Source: Rhizobium altiplani (GTDB lineage: Bacteria > Pseudomonadota > Alphaproteobacteria > Rhizobiales > Rhizobiaceae). From it: DNA of 64,000 bases. The translations under genes were made by a program, and so were the position numbers. Location: positions 124,001-188,000 of the forward strand of contig NZ_LNCD01000082.1 in the NCBI RefSeq assembly GCF_001542405.1. Reading direction: 5' to 3'. Below the pieces are notes generated by a model that searched no databases, had not been told where the DNA came from, and saw only the letters and a program-made list of their open reading frames with translations. Of the stretch, positions 7,758-17,156 are shown piece after piece. Numbering within the stretch: the first letter of the stretch is position 1; the number at the start of each line of letters is the position of its first letter.

Positions 7758-9362
7758 ATGGCTACTCTTCTGGTCCCTGCCAACAGCAATCAGCAGTTTG
7801 CGAAATCGGCCGAGCCCGCGCTGAGTGCTTTTCGGATGTGGTGCGCGGTGGTCGGCTCAACGCTCGGCGCGTTCATGGCCGTCCTGAACATTCAGATTGT
7901 CAACGCATCACTGGCAGACATCCAGGGAGCCATAGGAGCCGGGAAGGACGATGGAGGGTGGATATCGACCTCCTATCTGATCGCCGAGATTGTCGTTATT
8001 CCCCTCACGGGCTGGCTGGCGCGCGTCTTTTCTGTCCGCACCTATCTCCTAGTCAACGCCGCCCTGTTTCTGGTCTTCTCGATTACCTGTGCCTTTGCAG
8101 CTAACCTGCAACAGATGATCGTGCTGCGCGCGATCCAGGGCTTTACCGGCGGCGTCCTCATCCCCATGGCATTCACCATCATCATCACGTTGTTGCCGAA
8201 ACCCAAGCAACCGATCGGCCTCGCGCTGTTTGCGCTGTCGGCAACCTTTGCTCCCGCCATAGGACCGACGATCGGGGGCTACCTGACGGAAAACTACGGT
8301 TGGGAGTTCATCTTCTACGTCAATCTGGTTCCGGGATTGCTCATGATTGCAATGCTCTTCGTATCTCTGGAGCCCGCCCCGATGAATTTGGGTCTGCTTG
8401 CCAAGGGCGACTGGCCGGGCATCGTGATGATGGCCGTTGGATTGGCAGCCTTGCAAACGGTGCTCGAGGAAGGGAACAAGGAAGACTGGTTCGGATCCGA
8501 CTTCATCGTTCGGCTATCGGTCATTGCCGTGGTGTCGCTTACGCTGTTTCTCATCATCGAGATAAAGTCGGCTCACCCACTTCTGAACCTGCGGCTGCTC
8601 CTGCGCCGCAATTTCGGTTTCGGTGTCGTTGCCAATTTTCTGCTGGGAATGGCACTCTACGGTTCGGCCTTCATCCTGCCGATCTATCTCTCACGGGTTC
8701 AAGGATACAATTCGGAGCAGATCGGGGCCGTTCTTGCCTGGACGGGCATACCGCAGCTTCTGCTCATCCCGCTTGTACCGCGGATGATGAAGGTCTTCGA
8801 CGTCCGTTTGCTGATCGTCGTCGGATTCAGTCTATTTGCGGCTTCGAACTTCATGAATGTCTATATGACCGCTGACTATGGAAGCGACCAGCTTTTCTGG
8901 CCGAATGTCGTGCGTGCGGTCGGACAGGCGCTCGTCTTCACGCCGCTTTCGGCGATTGCAACAGCGGGTATCGAAGAGCAGAACGCCGGATCGGCGTCTG
9001 CTCTGTTCAACATGATGCGCAATCTCGGCGGCGCTGTCGGAATTGCTTCCCTGCAGACTTTCCTGACGAAGAGGGAGCAATTTCACTCCAACATTCTGAC
9101 CAATGCGGTCAGCGCCTTTGAGGAGGCGACTCGTAATCGTGTCGCGCAGTTGACGGCCTATTTCATGAGCCACGGCGTCAGCGACCAAGCAACGGCAACA
9201 CACAAGGCCGTTGTCGCGATCGCGCTCAGAATCAGGAAACAGGCCAACATCATGGCCTTTAGCGATACTTTCTTCCTGTTGGGGGTGGCACTCGTCGTGG
9301 CCTTGCTTGCCTCGCTCCTGCTGAAGAAGCCCGGCCAGCTCTCCGAGGGTGGGGCGCACTGA
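7758..9362 (+). CDS. EmrB/QacA-type (DHA2) multidrug efflux MFS transporter
   Basis: The 534-residue inner-membrane protein has the expected fourteen-helix pattern of the DHA2 family. Visible hallmarks are the motif-C-like AVLNIQIVNASLADIQGA in helix 1, DDGGWISTSYLIAEIVVIPL, and APAIGPTIGGYLTENYGWEF in helix 5. It would expel hydrophobic drugs or toxic aromatic compounds using the proton gradient, together with the adaptor at 6534-7697. A strong AAGGAGTGAGG site precedes the start. Substrate unknown; no outer-membrane channel gene is nearby, so TolC is presumably supplied from elsewhere. Confidence 0.92.
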   Translation: MATLLVPANSNQQFAKSAEPALSAFRMWCAVVGSTLGAFMAVLNIQIVNASLADIQGAIGAGKDDGGWISTSYLIAEIVVIPLTGWLARVFSVRTYLLVNAALFLVFSITCAFAANLQQMIVLRAIQGFTGGVLIPMAFTIIITLLPKPKQPIGLALFALSATFAPAIGPTIGGYLTENYGWEFIFYVNLVPGLLMIAMLFVSLEPAPMNLGLLAKGDWPGIVMMAVGLAALQTVLEEGNKEDWFGSDFIVRLSVIAVVSLTLFLIIEIKSAHPLLNLRLLLRRNFGFGVVANFLLGMALYGSAFILPIYLSRVQGYNSEQIGAVLAWTGIPQLLLIPLVPRMMKVFDVRLLIVVGFSLFAASNFMNVYMTADYGSDQLFWPNVVRAVGQALVFTPLSAIATAGIEEQNAGSASALFNMMRNLGGAVGIASLQTFLTKREQFHSNILTNAVSAFEEATRNRVAQLTAYFMSHGVSDQATATHKAVVAIALRIRKQANIMAFSDTFFLLGVALVVALLASLLLKKPGQLSEGGAH

Positions 9363-9438
9363 CTGCTACAGCCGACTGTGTAAGCTTGGAGCAAGCTGAA
9401 GTTGCAACTTATCTTCCACATCACGTCGATATGGAGGA

Positions 9439-9876
9439 ATGAAAAACGTGCGAGTAAATTCTGATAGTTCGGTCTACAGCCTCATGATGCCAACGTCGCG
9501 TAAAGCGCCGTCTGTTTCCGACGAGAAGCTGCAAGTTGTGTCGGCGCCCAAGGCCCCGGCCGTTCGTTCGGACGATCAGCTCATCGATGATTTTTACGCG
9601 CGCCTGACCAAACAGCAGCTCGATTGGGCCGACAGCAACAAGGACAGCACTGTCACCAAGAGCGAATACATGGATTCACAGGCACGCCTTGCGAAGATCG
9701 ACAATCGTGTGTTCGATCCTGCAACCGCCGAGCAGTATTGGAACAAGCTCGATCCCACCGGCAAAGGATGGCTCGACGAAAGCGAGTTGCGCGAAGGTTA
9801 CGAGAACCTCCTACCGGTCAGTGTCGGACATCTGGATGCGAACTACGCCGAGCGTCTCCGCACGAGGCAGGGGTAG
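9439..9876 (+). CDS. EF-hand domain protein
   Basis: The 145-residue protein contains two EF-hand calcium loops. The first is DSNKDSTVTKSE (about residues 65-76), with D, N, D and E at loop positions 1, 3, 5 and 12. The second is DPTGKGWLDESE, with D, T, K and E. The first fits calcium well, the second less so. There is no signal peptide or membrane segment. GGAGG lies too close to the ATG at 9439, so a GTG at 9448 in the same frame may be the true start. It follows the efflux pump by 76 bp and could be its last co-transcribed gene. Confidence 0.75.
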   Translation: MKNVRVNSDSSVYSLMMPTSRKAPSVSDEKLQVVSAPKAPAVRSDDQLIDDFYARLTKQQLDWADSNKDSTVTKSEYMDSQARLAKIDNRVFDPATAEQYWNKLDPTGKGWLDESELREGYENLLPVSVGHLDANYAERLRTRQG

Positions 9877-9909
9877 CGTCCATCGAGACCGCGAATTTCC
9901 CGTGATCTC

Positions 9910-10674
9910 TCACGCGACATCTTGCACGGACATGCTCGTGAACAGCCACTCGTGGAAGGAAAGCGTCCCTGTTGCGATGATGCAAGAGGGTAGAAGGCCG
10001 TCCTTCGAGAGGGCAACGCCGAAATAGCGGGCAGTAGGGTCGAGGACGACCGGACGGGGGTCTTCCGCGGCGGTAAGAAGCTCCTGCGCGATTTCCACCA
10101 GTTCAAAAGCTTCAGGGCCGCCGATCTCAACAATTGAGTTCGACGGCTTCGCGGTCGCCAAGTTGGTAATCGCGCCAGCCGCTTCGTCGGCAGCTATCGG
10201 TTGGACACGAACAGAAGGCACTCTCAGCGTTTCGTCCACGGCGCTTGCATCGACAATCCCATTGAAGAACTCGAACATCTGCGTCGAGCGTGCAATCGTG
10301 AACGGCAACCCGGAGGCTCGTATCAGGTTTTCCTGCACCAGCTTTGCGCGAAAATAGTCGTTCTCCACCAGTCGATCGACAGCAACAACCGACAGCGCAA
10401 GGTAGTGTGTCACTCCGGAAGCTTTCGCGGCGGACAGAAGGTTGCCGCTTGTTTTCCTGAAGAAGTCGAGTGTATCTGTCTCTCCGAATGATCCGGTATT
10501 CGTCACGTCAATGACGACATCTGCTCCGGACAGTGCACGTTCCACGCCTTCACCCGTGTAGGCGTTGACGCCTGTGCTCGTAGAGGCTCTTGTGATGTCG
10601 AATCCATCGCGTTCAAGGATGCGAGCGATCTTGGATCCCATCATGCCGGTTGCGCCGATAACCGCGATCTTCAT
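9910..10674 (-). CDS. NmrA-like / atypical SDR oxidoreductase, paralogue of the 5702-6460 gene
   Basis: The 254-residue protein begins MKIAVIGATGMMGSKIARIL with the GATGxxG dinucleotide site. It shares colinear motifs with its paralogue: STSTGVNAYTGEGVERAL, DVVIDVTNTGSF, NDYFRAKLVQENLI, FTIARSTQMFEFFNGI, QPIAADEAAG and DPTARYFG. The two clearly arose by duplication. It runs on the opposite strand to the pump genes, and its promoter shares the CAAACC inverted repeats with the response regulator gene at 11000. A role in sensing or reducing quinones is an inference. Confidence 0.88.
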   Translation of the reverse strand: MKIAVIGATGMMGSKIARILERDGFDITRASTSTGVNAYTGEGVERALSGADVVIDVTNTGSFGETDTLDFFRKTSGNLLSAAKASGVTHYLALSVVAVDRLVENDYFRAKLVQENLIRASGLPFTIARSTQMFEFFNGIVDASAVDETLRVPSVRVQPIAADEAAGAITNLATAKPSNSIVEIGGPEAFELVEIAQELLTAAEDPRPVVLDPTARYFGVALSKDGLLPSCIIATGTLSFHEWLFTSMSVQDVA

Positions 10675-10999
10675 CTCATGCCCCTCGTAGTTTGCTGTCT
10701 CATTCGATCCGTCTCGATTTTTGGGGTGCTGTTAGGTTCGGTTGTTGGTCGAAGAAGGTCAATGCAAACCAAGGTTTGGGGTGATCGGGCCGGCACTGTC
10801 GCCGGTCGTTGCGGCTCCCTAGGTCGCCCCCGAGACGTAAACCAAGGTTTACCATCCCAGGATCTCTAACTCGTGATAAGTTGGCGGTGAGCACAATTCC
10901 GCGAGCGGCGAACCCATCACGGGAGGGGCGAGCGGGAACCGGCCCTTCAACATCGGGAGTGCGATTGGTGAGCGTTCGCCTTTTAGTCGAGGTGAGATC
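10675..10999. promoter_or_regulatory. Divergent promoter region with two CAAACC/GTAAACC inverted repeats
   Basis: No gene is seen in this 325-bp gap between two divergent genes. It contains CAAACC-AA-GGTTTG at 10765-10778 and the longer GTAAACC-AA-GGTTTAC at 10837-10852. The two centres are 73 bp apart, close to seven helical turns, so proteins bound at both would face the same side. The same half-site occurs as direct repeats at 5053-5109. They are candidate operators for one regulator controlling both loci. Confidence 0.5.
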
Positions 11000-11638
11000 A
11001 TGGAAAGCCTGGCAACGAAGGCGGATTTATCCGCCGAACCTATCGTTCACGTCATCGACGACGACAAGGAGATCCGGGAGTCTTTGCTCGATCTCTTCAT
11101 GATCACGAACAGGCGCGCCTCTGCCTACTCCACCGGTCCTGATTTCCTTAAGACTGTTGACACGACCGCGCCCGGTTGTGTCGTGGTCGACCTTCGAATG
11201 CCCGAAGGCAGCGGCTTGGATGTCCAAAGCGAACTCATCAGCATGGGAAGCAGGATGCCCGTGATATTTCTGACCGGCCACGCGGACGTTCGGGCGAGCG
11301 TCAGAGCCATGAAGGCGGGAGCCACCGATTTCATCATGAAGCCATTCGTCAACCGGGATCTACTCGATGCCGTGGATCACGCAATTCAACTGGATGGCGA
11401 AAGACGAAAGATTGAAGCCGAACAGGCTCATGTCCGGTCACTGGTCGACACGCTGACCCCGCGAGAGCATGAGGTCACGCTTGCCGTTGTCAGTGGGCTT
11501 ATGAACAAACAGATCGCCTTTGAACTCGGGATCAGCGAGATGACTGTGAAGCTCCATCGGATGAGCGTGATGCGAAAGATGCAGGCTCGCTCTCTTGCCG
11601 ACCTTGTTCGCAGAGTCGAGAAGCTCCAGACCCGTTGA
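11000..11638 (+). CDS. FixJ-type LuxR-family response regulator
   Basis: The 212-residue protein has a receiver domain (residues ~14-130) with VIDDD, phosphoacceptor Asp64 in VVVDLRMPEGSG, and Lys in FIMKPF. A LuxR helix-turn-helix follows (residues ~148-205: LTPREHEVTLAVVSGLMNKQ and ISEMTVKLHRMSVMRKM). It is a DNA-binding output protein of a two-component system. GAGGTGAGATC precedes the ATG. The recognition helix is close to that of the neighbouring convergent regulator, so the two may bind related sites. The four-PAS kinase at 14816 is a likely partner, by proximity. Confidence 0.9.
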   Translation: MESLATKADLSAEPIVHVIDDDKEIRESLLDLFMITNRRASAYSTGPDFLKTVDTTAPGCVVVDLRMPEGSGLDVQSELISMGSRMPVIFLTGHADVRASVRAMKAGATDFIMKPFVNRDLLDAVDHAIQLDGERRKIEAEQAHVRSLVDTLTPREHEVTLAVVSGLMNKQIAFELGISEMTVKLHRMSVMRKMQARSLADLVRRVEKLQTR

Positions 11639-11694
11639 TCCGGCGGGTACGAAACGACGACGCCGGAACACCCGTCAGCCTCCAGCGCAGAATA

Positions 11695-12333
11695 CTAATG
11701 GCTGAGATATTCGAACTGCCGAACCAACTCCGCCAGGGACGCCGCCCGCATCTTTTTCATGGCACGCCCACGATGGAGCTTCACCATGATCTCGCTGATG
11801 CCGAGTTCAAAGGCGATCTGCTTGTTCATCAACCCGCTCACGACGAGTCCGATGATCTGGACTTCGCGTGGGGTGAGGGTGGCAGCTCGCTCCAGTATTT
11901 CTTTGCGATACGCTCGCTGGGTCTGCCGCTCCCGATCGATGGTGAACGCCGTTTTGATCGCCTCGACAACCTCGTGTCGCTGCAACGGTTTTGGCAGAAA
12001 GTCCACAGCGCCCGCCTTCATGGCATTGACGCTTGTCGTCACGTCCCCGTGTGCAGTCATGAAAACCACGGGAAGGTCATATCCACGTGTCTTCAGTTCC
12101 TTCTGGAATTCGATGCCGTTCAGATCGGGCAGTCGCACGTCGAGAAGAATGCAGCCACCCGCATCCTGCGAAGCTTGGCTGAAGAAATCGAGGGCCGCAT
12201 CGAAGCCCAAGGCGTGAATTCCAAGTGACTCGAGCTGATCAATGAGTGAAATGCGAAATTGCTCGTCGTCTTCCACCACATGGACGGTCTGCTGAACCAG
12301 AGGTTCGCCTGTCTGCATAGTAGGATTGGCCAT
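11695..12333 (-). CDS. FixJ-type LuxR-family response regulator (second copy)
   Basis: The 212-residue protein has VVEDDEQFRISLIDQL, phosphoacceptor Asp65 in ILLDVRLPDLNG, VVFMTAHGDVTTSV and Lys in FLPKPL. The C-terminal helix-turn-helix (LTPREVQIIGLVVSGLMNKQ, then ISEIMVKLHRGRAMKKM) is nearly the same as in the convergent regulator at 11000-11638, while the receiver is more diverged. This suggests an ancient duplication, with different input and similar DNA targets. GGGGGACG lies upstream of the start. Confidence 0.9.
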   Translation of the reverse strand: MANPTMQTGEPLVQQTVHVVEDDEQFRISLIDQLESLGIHALGFDAALDFFSQASQDAGGCILLDVRLPDLNGIEFQKELKTRGYDLPVVFMTAHGDVTTSVNAMKAGAVDFLPKPLQRHEVVEAIKTAFTIDRERQTQRAYRKEILERAATLTPREVQIIGLVVSGLMNKQIAFELGISEIMVKLHRGRAMKKMRAASLAELVRQFEYLSH

Positions 12334-12681
12334 GAACGTCCCCCGGACAGCTCATTTGCTCATGGTATATTAGCCATCGCAATTTTCGCAGGCAAGTAAG
12401 CGAATGTCGCATGAGGAAGCTCCGAGCGCTTTCTGCACCGCGGGCCTTGCTGGTGGCTATCCTCTTGGAAACGGGAGGAACCGGAAATAGCAACAGGCCT
12501 GAACCTTCTGTTATAGTGGGACGATGGACAGTTTCGAGTGCGGGATATGGAGCGGAATGGGGCAAGAGGCTGGCCTACAAATACGACGCCGATCGGCAAC
12601 GTTTCCTTGACGGACTGCGCTGCGCCGGCCTCCCAGAATAGCATTTTGAGTAGGTGTTTCGCGCATTTAGGCGCCGCAGCC
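12334..12681. other. Intergenic stretch without a supported gene
   Basis: This 348-bp gap separates the second FixJ-type gene from the carboxylesterase stop. It contains a plus-strand open frame (12411-12641, 76 codons) without a ribosome site or recognisable sequence; I do not call it. It presumably contains the promoter of the regulator. No terminator with a T-run was found. Confidence 0.4.
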
Positions 12682-14259
12682 TCAGTTCTGCTCGTTCCAA
12701 TATCTTTGCCAGAGGTCGAGCCTGGGCTTCAGCGGATCGGGCCCTACGATCGCGCCGTCGTTGGTGAAGTTGATGAGTTTATCGGTATTGGGGTCGTAGA
12801 TGGGCCAATATGGCCGTGAGCCACCATTGGGATCGCCCTTTCTTGCAAAATCGACCCAATAGCCACTCGCAAGTGCGGCCATGGCCCAGTCGGCAGGCGT
12901 AACCCTGTCTTTCACCAATGCGGCTGGGATGTCGAACATATACGGAATCTCAAAGCCGTGCGGAGTGCCTTTCCATTTCGGATCATCGCGCAGCGCCTCG
13001 GCGACATAGGAGAAGCGATACCACCAGGTCGGCTGACCTGCTCGGATCATCTCGTCAGCGAGATGGCGAGACGGCTCAACGAGCGTCTTGTCTGCGAAAA
13101 GCTGCTGTCTGAGCTCTTCGAGCGTCTCTCGGTTCCCGGGATCATAAAGCGCGCGAGCCTCTGCCGCAGCCTTCCCGAATATCTGGAACAGGTCGTCTTT
13201 CGTCGCGGCCTGGCCGATACCAAGATCACGACTATTCGCTCCGACAATGACGGGCACTGGCGCTTGACGTCCTGCTGCGAAGGCCGCCTCGGGCGTTTCG
13301 AGCAAAAACCGTCCATCAAGGATAGGTCCTGAAATGCCAATGACCGGCTTGCTTGTCGACATTCCCGCCAGCGCCTCTGGTGCCGATGCACCCTCGGTCA
13401 GCTTTTCAGCAGGTAGCGCCCGGAGCGCTGCGAGAGCGCCGGAATCGGTGCCAGTGATTCCGAGAGAGTCGGCAAAGTCCAACGCGGCTTTCTCCGCTTG
13501 CTTCAGCGATGACAGCGGCAAGCTTTGGGCACGCGCCGTGGGAGCGCCCGGCGACTGCAAAATGGCTGCCTGGAAGAGCCCTCGCGACAAAGGCGACACC
13601 ATGTGAGCCATCACCGAGCCGCCGCCTGCTGACTCTCCGAATATGGTCACCCTCTTCGGATCGCCGCCGAAGGCCTTGATGTTCTGTTGCACCCATTTCA
13701 AGGCTGCAAGCTGGTCCATGTAACCATAGTTACCGACCGGTTCATCAGGAGATTCCTCTATGAGCCCAGGATGAGCGAAGAAACCCAACCGTCCCAGGCG
13801 GTAGTTCAAGCTGACGAACACAACTCTCTGCGCGGCGAGCTGGTCGCCGGGGTACTGAAGGGTATTCCCGTGTACAAGAGCGCCGCCGTGTATCCAAACC
13901 ATAACCGGAAGCGGTGTCCTGGAACGTTTGACTGGTGTCCAGATGTTGAGAGTCAAACAGTCCTCGGACTTTGGCAAATCATCGGCCTGCACGCATGAGG
14001 GACCGAAGTTCCGCGATTCCCTGACGCCATTCCATTTCGACACCGGTGTTGGATTGCGCCATCGCAGATTACCAACAGGCGGAGCGGCGTAGGGTATGCC
14101 TTTGAAGCTAATGACCGTGCCTGTCGTCTCACCTCGCAGCATTCCGCTGTCGATTTGAACGGTATCGTCTGCAGCATCAGTTCTTGGTGCAAAGATCATC
14201 TGACACGTTGCGACCGCCAAAACGAGCAAGAATTTGCTACTGCGGTCTACGGGCACCAT
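12682..14259 (-). CDS. Secreted type-B carboxylesterase/lipase
   Basis: The 525-residue alpha/beta hydrolase begins with a signal peptide (SSKFLLVLAVATCQMIFA, then APRTDAAD), so it is exported. Family features include GIPYAAPPVGNLRW, SEDCLTLNIWTP, oxyanion-hole HGGALVHG, nucleophile GESAGGGSV (Ser ~212) and the catalytic-histidine context TPHGFEIPYMF. It hydrolyses carboxylic esters; natural substrate unknown. The ATG at 14259 is chosen since the upstream frame lacks another good start; GGAGGGG lies very near it. It stands inside the two-component cluster but has no obvious link to it. Confidence 0.9.
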   Translation of the reverse strand: MVPVDRSSKFLLVLAVATCQMIFAPRTDAADDTVQIDSGMLRGETTGTVISFKGIPYAAPPVGNLRWRNPTPVSKWNGVRESRNFGPSCVQADDLPKSEDCLTLNIWTPVKRSRTPLPVMVWIHGGALVHGNTLQYPGDQLAAQRVVFVSLNYRLGRLGFFAHPGLIEESPDEPVGNYGYMDQLAALKWVQQNIKAFGGDPKRVTIFGESAGGGSVMAHMVSPLSRGLFQAAILQSPGAPTARAQSLPLSSLKQAEKAALDFADSLGITGTDSGALAALRALPAEKLTEGASAPEALAGMSTSKPVIGISGPILDGRFLLETPEAAFAAGRQAPVPVIVGANSRDLGIGQAATKDDLFQIFGKAAAEARALYDPGNRETLEELRQQLFADKTLVEPSRHLADEMIRAGQPTWWYRFSYVAEALRDDPKWKGTPHGFEIPYMFDIPAALVKDRVTPADWAMAALASGYWVDFARKGDPNGGSRPYWPIYDPNTDKLINFTNDGAIVGPDPLKPRLDLWQRYWNEQN

Positions 14260-14412
14260 CCCCTCCAATCACCAGATTCTGACGGTCTGCAGGTAAAAAT
14301 ACTCGCCTCTGGCGACATCAAAAAGCGTTCATCCGCTCACGACAAATGCTGTGCTAACGCACCCATTTCGCGTGCGTCGTGTCTGCGTGCATCTGATCGC
14401 GGACGCTTCACC

Positions 14413-14565
14413 TCAAACATGATGCTTGAAATATTGCACCTCGCGCTCGTGCTTCTCAGCCGCTTCGCGTGATTTGAACGTGCCGAGATTTTTGCGCTTA
14501 TGGGTCTTTGGATCGACCTTGCGTGAATAGAGCCGATACTCGCCGTATTTCAGCCTACGGATCAT
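14413..14565 (-). CDS. Small conserved basic protein (50 aa)
   Basis: The short frame starts MIRRLKYGEYRLYSRKVDPK and ends REVQYFKHHV. It has a perfect GAAGGAGG site seven bases from the ATG. The sequence (basic N-terminal beta hairpin, then LGTFKSREAAEKHEREVQYF helix) resembles small proteins found widely in Rhizobiales, and the pattern looks like an RNA- or DNA-binding AP2/integrase-arm-like fold. No function is known to me. Confidence 0.7.
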   Translation of the reverse strand: MIRRLKYGEYRLYSRKVDPKTHKRKNLGTFKSREAAEKHEREVQYFKHHV

Positions 14566-14815
14566 GACAGCCTCCTTCGTGGTAGTCCGTAAATTCCAAA
14601 AAGACTTGAAGGTTCCCGTTTGCTGCGGTGGCATGAGATGTCCCGCTTGCCGGCGTAACTCACACGTTGGGCGGCTGCGCGCGACCAGCGGCAACAGGAG
14701 ATTACTCTTTTCTTCAAACACTCGTGATCGGAACGCCACTCGGTTGGACTGAACCCTAAAGCGGGCGTAAAAAGCAGTGCGAGCAACTACAGTGCCGCTC
14801 AGGGGAGAGCAAACG

Positions 14816-17134
14816 ATGGCGCCGGGCCTTGCTACAGCTGCTAATTCGCCCATAGGAGCCGCCAAGACCGTCGAGAAACTGTCAGGCAATGGCTGGGCTA
14901 TGGATGCCAGCGGGAGGTGGACCTATCTGTCCCATGATCTGCAGCTCGCGCTCGCGAAGACCCCGGAAGACCTGAATGCGTGGTGGAGTGAAGGAGAGGG
15001 GGCCTGGAAGCAGCTGGTTCACCCCGACGACTTCGAACGTGTTGCCGGGGAGTGGCGGCATTGCCTTCGGTCAGGGTATCCGTTTGATAGTGAATTCCGC
15101 ATCAGACGCAGGACCGGCTTTGGTTGGGTACGAAGCTCCGGTCGATCCATCCTGGACGACTCTGGCGACATTGTTGGCTGGTACGGAACCTCGCTCGATA
15201 TCGATAGCGACCGAAAAACTGTCGACGCCTTGCATGACCGGGAGCTCGAACTCTCGCTGTTGGTGGATTCCGTACCGAGCCATCTTTGGCGGCTGACACC
15301 CGAGGGAGAACCGAGCTTCTTCAACAAGAGAATGATCGACTATCTCGGCCGGGACGTCAGCGATATCCAGATTCCTGGCCTCAGCCGGCTGGACGCCATG
15401 ATCGAGATGGCAATTCATCCGGAAGATGCGGAAGAGTTCGGCGGCGCACTCAATCAGAGCCTGGTTACAGGCGAGAGCTTCTTCATGAGATATCGCCTGC
15501 GTCGCCATGACGGCGTTTACAGGTGGATGTCCAGCCGTGCGGAATCGGTGCGAGACCACGATGGCCGCATCGTCCAATGGTACGGCCTCTGTCACGACGT
15601 CAACGATCAGGTCGCCACTGAGGAGGCGCTCAGGCGAAGCGAATGGCACCTGCAACGCTTGATCGATGCCTTGCCGGTCCACATCTGCAGTTGGACAGCC
15701 GCGGGAGAGCTTTCTTACGTAAGCAAGCGCTTTCTCGAAGAAGCCGGATTGTCGAAGGCGAGCTTTTCGGAGTTCGCGAAGGCCGCGCTGGACTTGATCC
15801 ATCCGGACGACGTCGCGCAGGTTCGAGGTCAGGCTCTCCAATGCATTCAGAAGGGCGACGCATTCTCAATGAGATATCGCCGACGACGGAAAGACGGAAC
15901 TTTTCGTTGGACGGCCGACAGGTTCGAGCCCCTGCGCGGTACTAACGGCACTATTGTTGAATGGTATGGCCTTTCAGTTGATGTCGATGAGGAGATGCGG
16001 ATTCAACAGTCGCTGCGGGAGAGCGAGCACTCTCTTCATCAGCTGGTGGAGACACTGCCGGCACTCATCTACTGCCTGGCCCCTGATGGCAGGCCGATCT
16101 ATCGCAGCCAGAAGCTGAGCGAATATCTGGGCTTCAGGATTGAGGAAGATGCAGAAACCGGCAAGAGCCTCCACGCCACCTTGGAAGCGATCATCCATCC
16201 CGAGGACCTCCCCGCCGTTAAGAGAAAATACAGCCAGTCGCTGCCGACAGGAAAGCCGTACGCGATGAGGCACCGAATGCGGCGGTTCGACGGAGAATAT
16301 CGCTGGATGGAGACCCGGGCACTGGCGATGTACAATGCGGAAGGTGAAATCGTTCAATGGAACGGCGTGTGCCTCGACATCGACGATTGGCTTCGTGCGC
16401 AGGAGGAACTGCGACTAGCCCAGAGGAACCTTGCCAGGGCCAGCCAGGCGGCAAGCCTGGCTGAGCTCACCGCATCGATCGCGCACGAGATAGGTCAACC
16501 GCTCGCGGCGATGATCTCCAGTTCCGACGCGTGCCAGCAGTGGCTGAACGCAGAACCACCGAATATGAAGCGAGCCCAGAAGGCGCTGGATCGTGTTGTG
16601 AGAAGTGCGAATACCGCGACGGATGTCGTGAACCGCATTCGGGCGCTTTTCAAGCATTCCGACGACTCACGTCGTGTCAACGCATTTGGTAACGTGGTTA
16701 CCGAAGCGCGCGACCTGATGGCAGAAGAGGCACTGAGACGAGGCGTCCGGATAAACTCGCGTATCGACAGCGATCTTCCGCCGCTGTTCTTCGATCACAT
16801 TCAAATCCAGCAGGTCCTCGTCAATCTTATCCGGAATGCGATGGAAGCGATGGATGCGGCTCCAGATCGCCGCCTCCTGCAGCTGCGCGTGCGCCGTGAT
16901 GAAGACTGGGTTCACACGGAGATCACCGACAATGGTCCGGGCGTCGACAATCCTGACCGCATTTTCGAGCCGTTTTTTACGACAAAGGGGCAGGGGATGG
17001 GAATGGGGCTGGCGATCTGCAGGTCGATTCTCGAATCCCATGGCGGGAGAATCTGGGTTGAGAAAAATGATCCGAATGGCGCAAAATTCGTCTTCTCGCT
17101 ACCGGTGAAAGCCGAGGCGGCCCGGGCGTCATAG
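14816..17134 (+). CDS. Four-PAS sensor histidine kinase
   Basis: The 772-residue protein has no membrane segment. Four PAS_3-type domains lie at about residues 20-135, 140-265, 280-395 and 405-525; each ends in a WYG or WNG motif followed by acidic residues. The kinase core follows: H-box SIAHEIGQPLAAM (His ~556), N-box NLIRNAMEAM, G1 DNGPGV, F-box FEPFFTTK and G2 GMGMGLAI. It is a cytoplasmic sensor of the FixL-like class; no heme-binding residue can be assigned with certainty. GGGGAGAG precedes the ATG at 14816. Likely partners are the receiver at 17157 and the FixJ-type regulators, by position. Confidence 0.92.
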   Translation: MAPGLATAANSPIGAAKTVEKLSGNGWAMDASGRWTYLSHDLQLALAKTPEDLNAWWSEGEGAWKQLVHPDDFERVAGEWRHCLRSGYPFDSEFRIRRRTGFGWVRSSGRSILDDSGDIVGWYGTSLDIDSDRKTVDALHDRELELSLLVDSVPSHLWRLTPEGEPSFFNKRMIDYLGRDVSDIQIPGLSRLDAMIEMAIHPEDAEEFGGALNQSLVTGESFFMRYRLRRHDGVYRWMSSRAESVRDHDGRIVQWYGLCHDVNDQVATEEALRRSEWHLQRLIDALPVHICSWTAAGELSYVSKRFLEEAGLSKASFSEFAKAALDLIHPDDVAQVRGQALQCIQKGDAFSMRYRRRRKDGTFRWTADRFEPLRGTNGTIVEWYGLSVDVDEEMRIQQSLRESEHSLHQLVETLPALIYCLAPDGRPIYRSQKLSEYLGFRIEEDAETGKSLHATLEAIIHPEDLPAVKRKYSQSLPTGKPYAMRHRMRRFDGEYRWMETRALAMYNAEGEIVQWNGVCLDIDDWLRAQEELRLAQRNLARASQAASLAELTASIAHEIGQPLAAMISSSDACQQWLNAEPPNMKRAQKALDRVVRSANTATDVVNRIRALFKHSDDSRRVNAFGNVVTEARDLMAEEALRRGVRINSRIDSDLPPLFFDHIQIQQVLVNLIRNAMEAMDAAPDRRLLQLRVRRDEDWVHTEITDNGPGVDNPDRIFEPFFTTKGQGMGMGLAICRSILESHGGRIWVEKNDPNGAKFVFSLPVKAEAARAS

Positions 17135-17156
17135 CCTTCCTAAAGGTTCCGATCGC

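Noticed and set aside
12411..12641. 76-codon plus-strand frame between regulator and esterase genes
   Set aside because: No ribosome site, weak signal-like start and no similarity that I can see.
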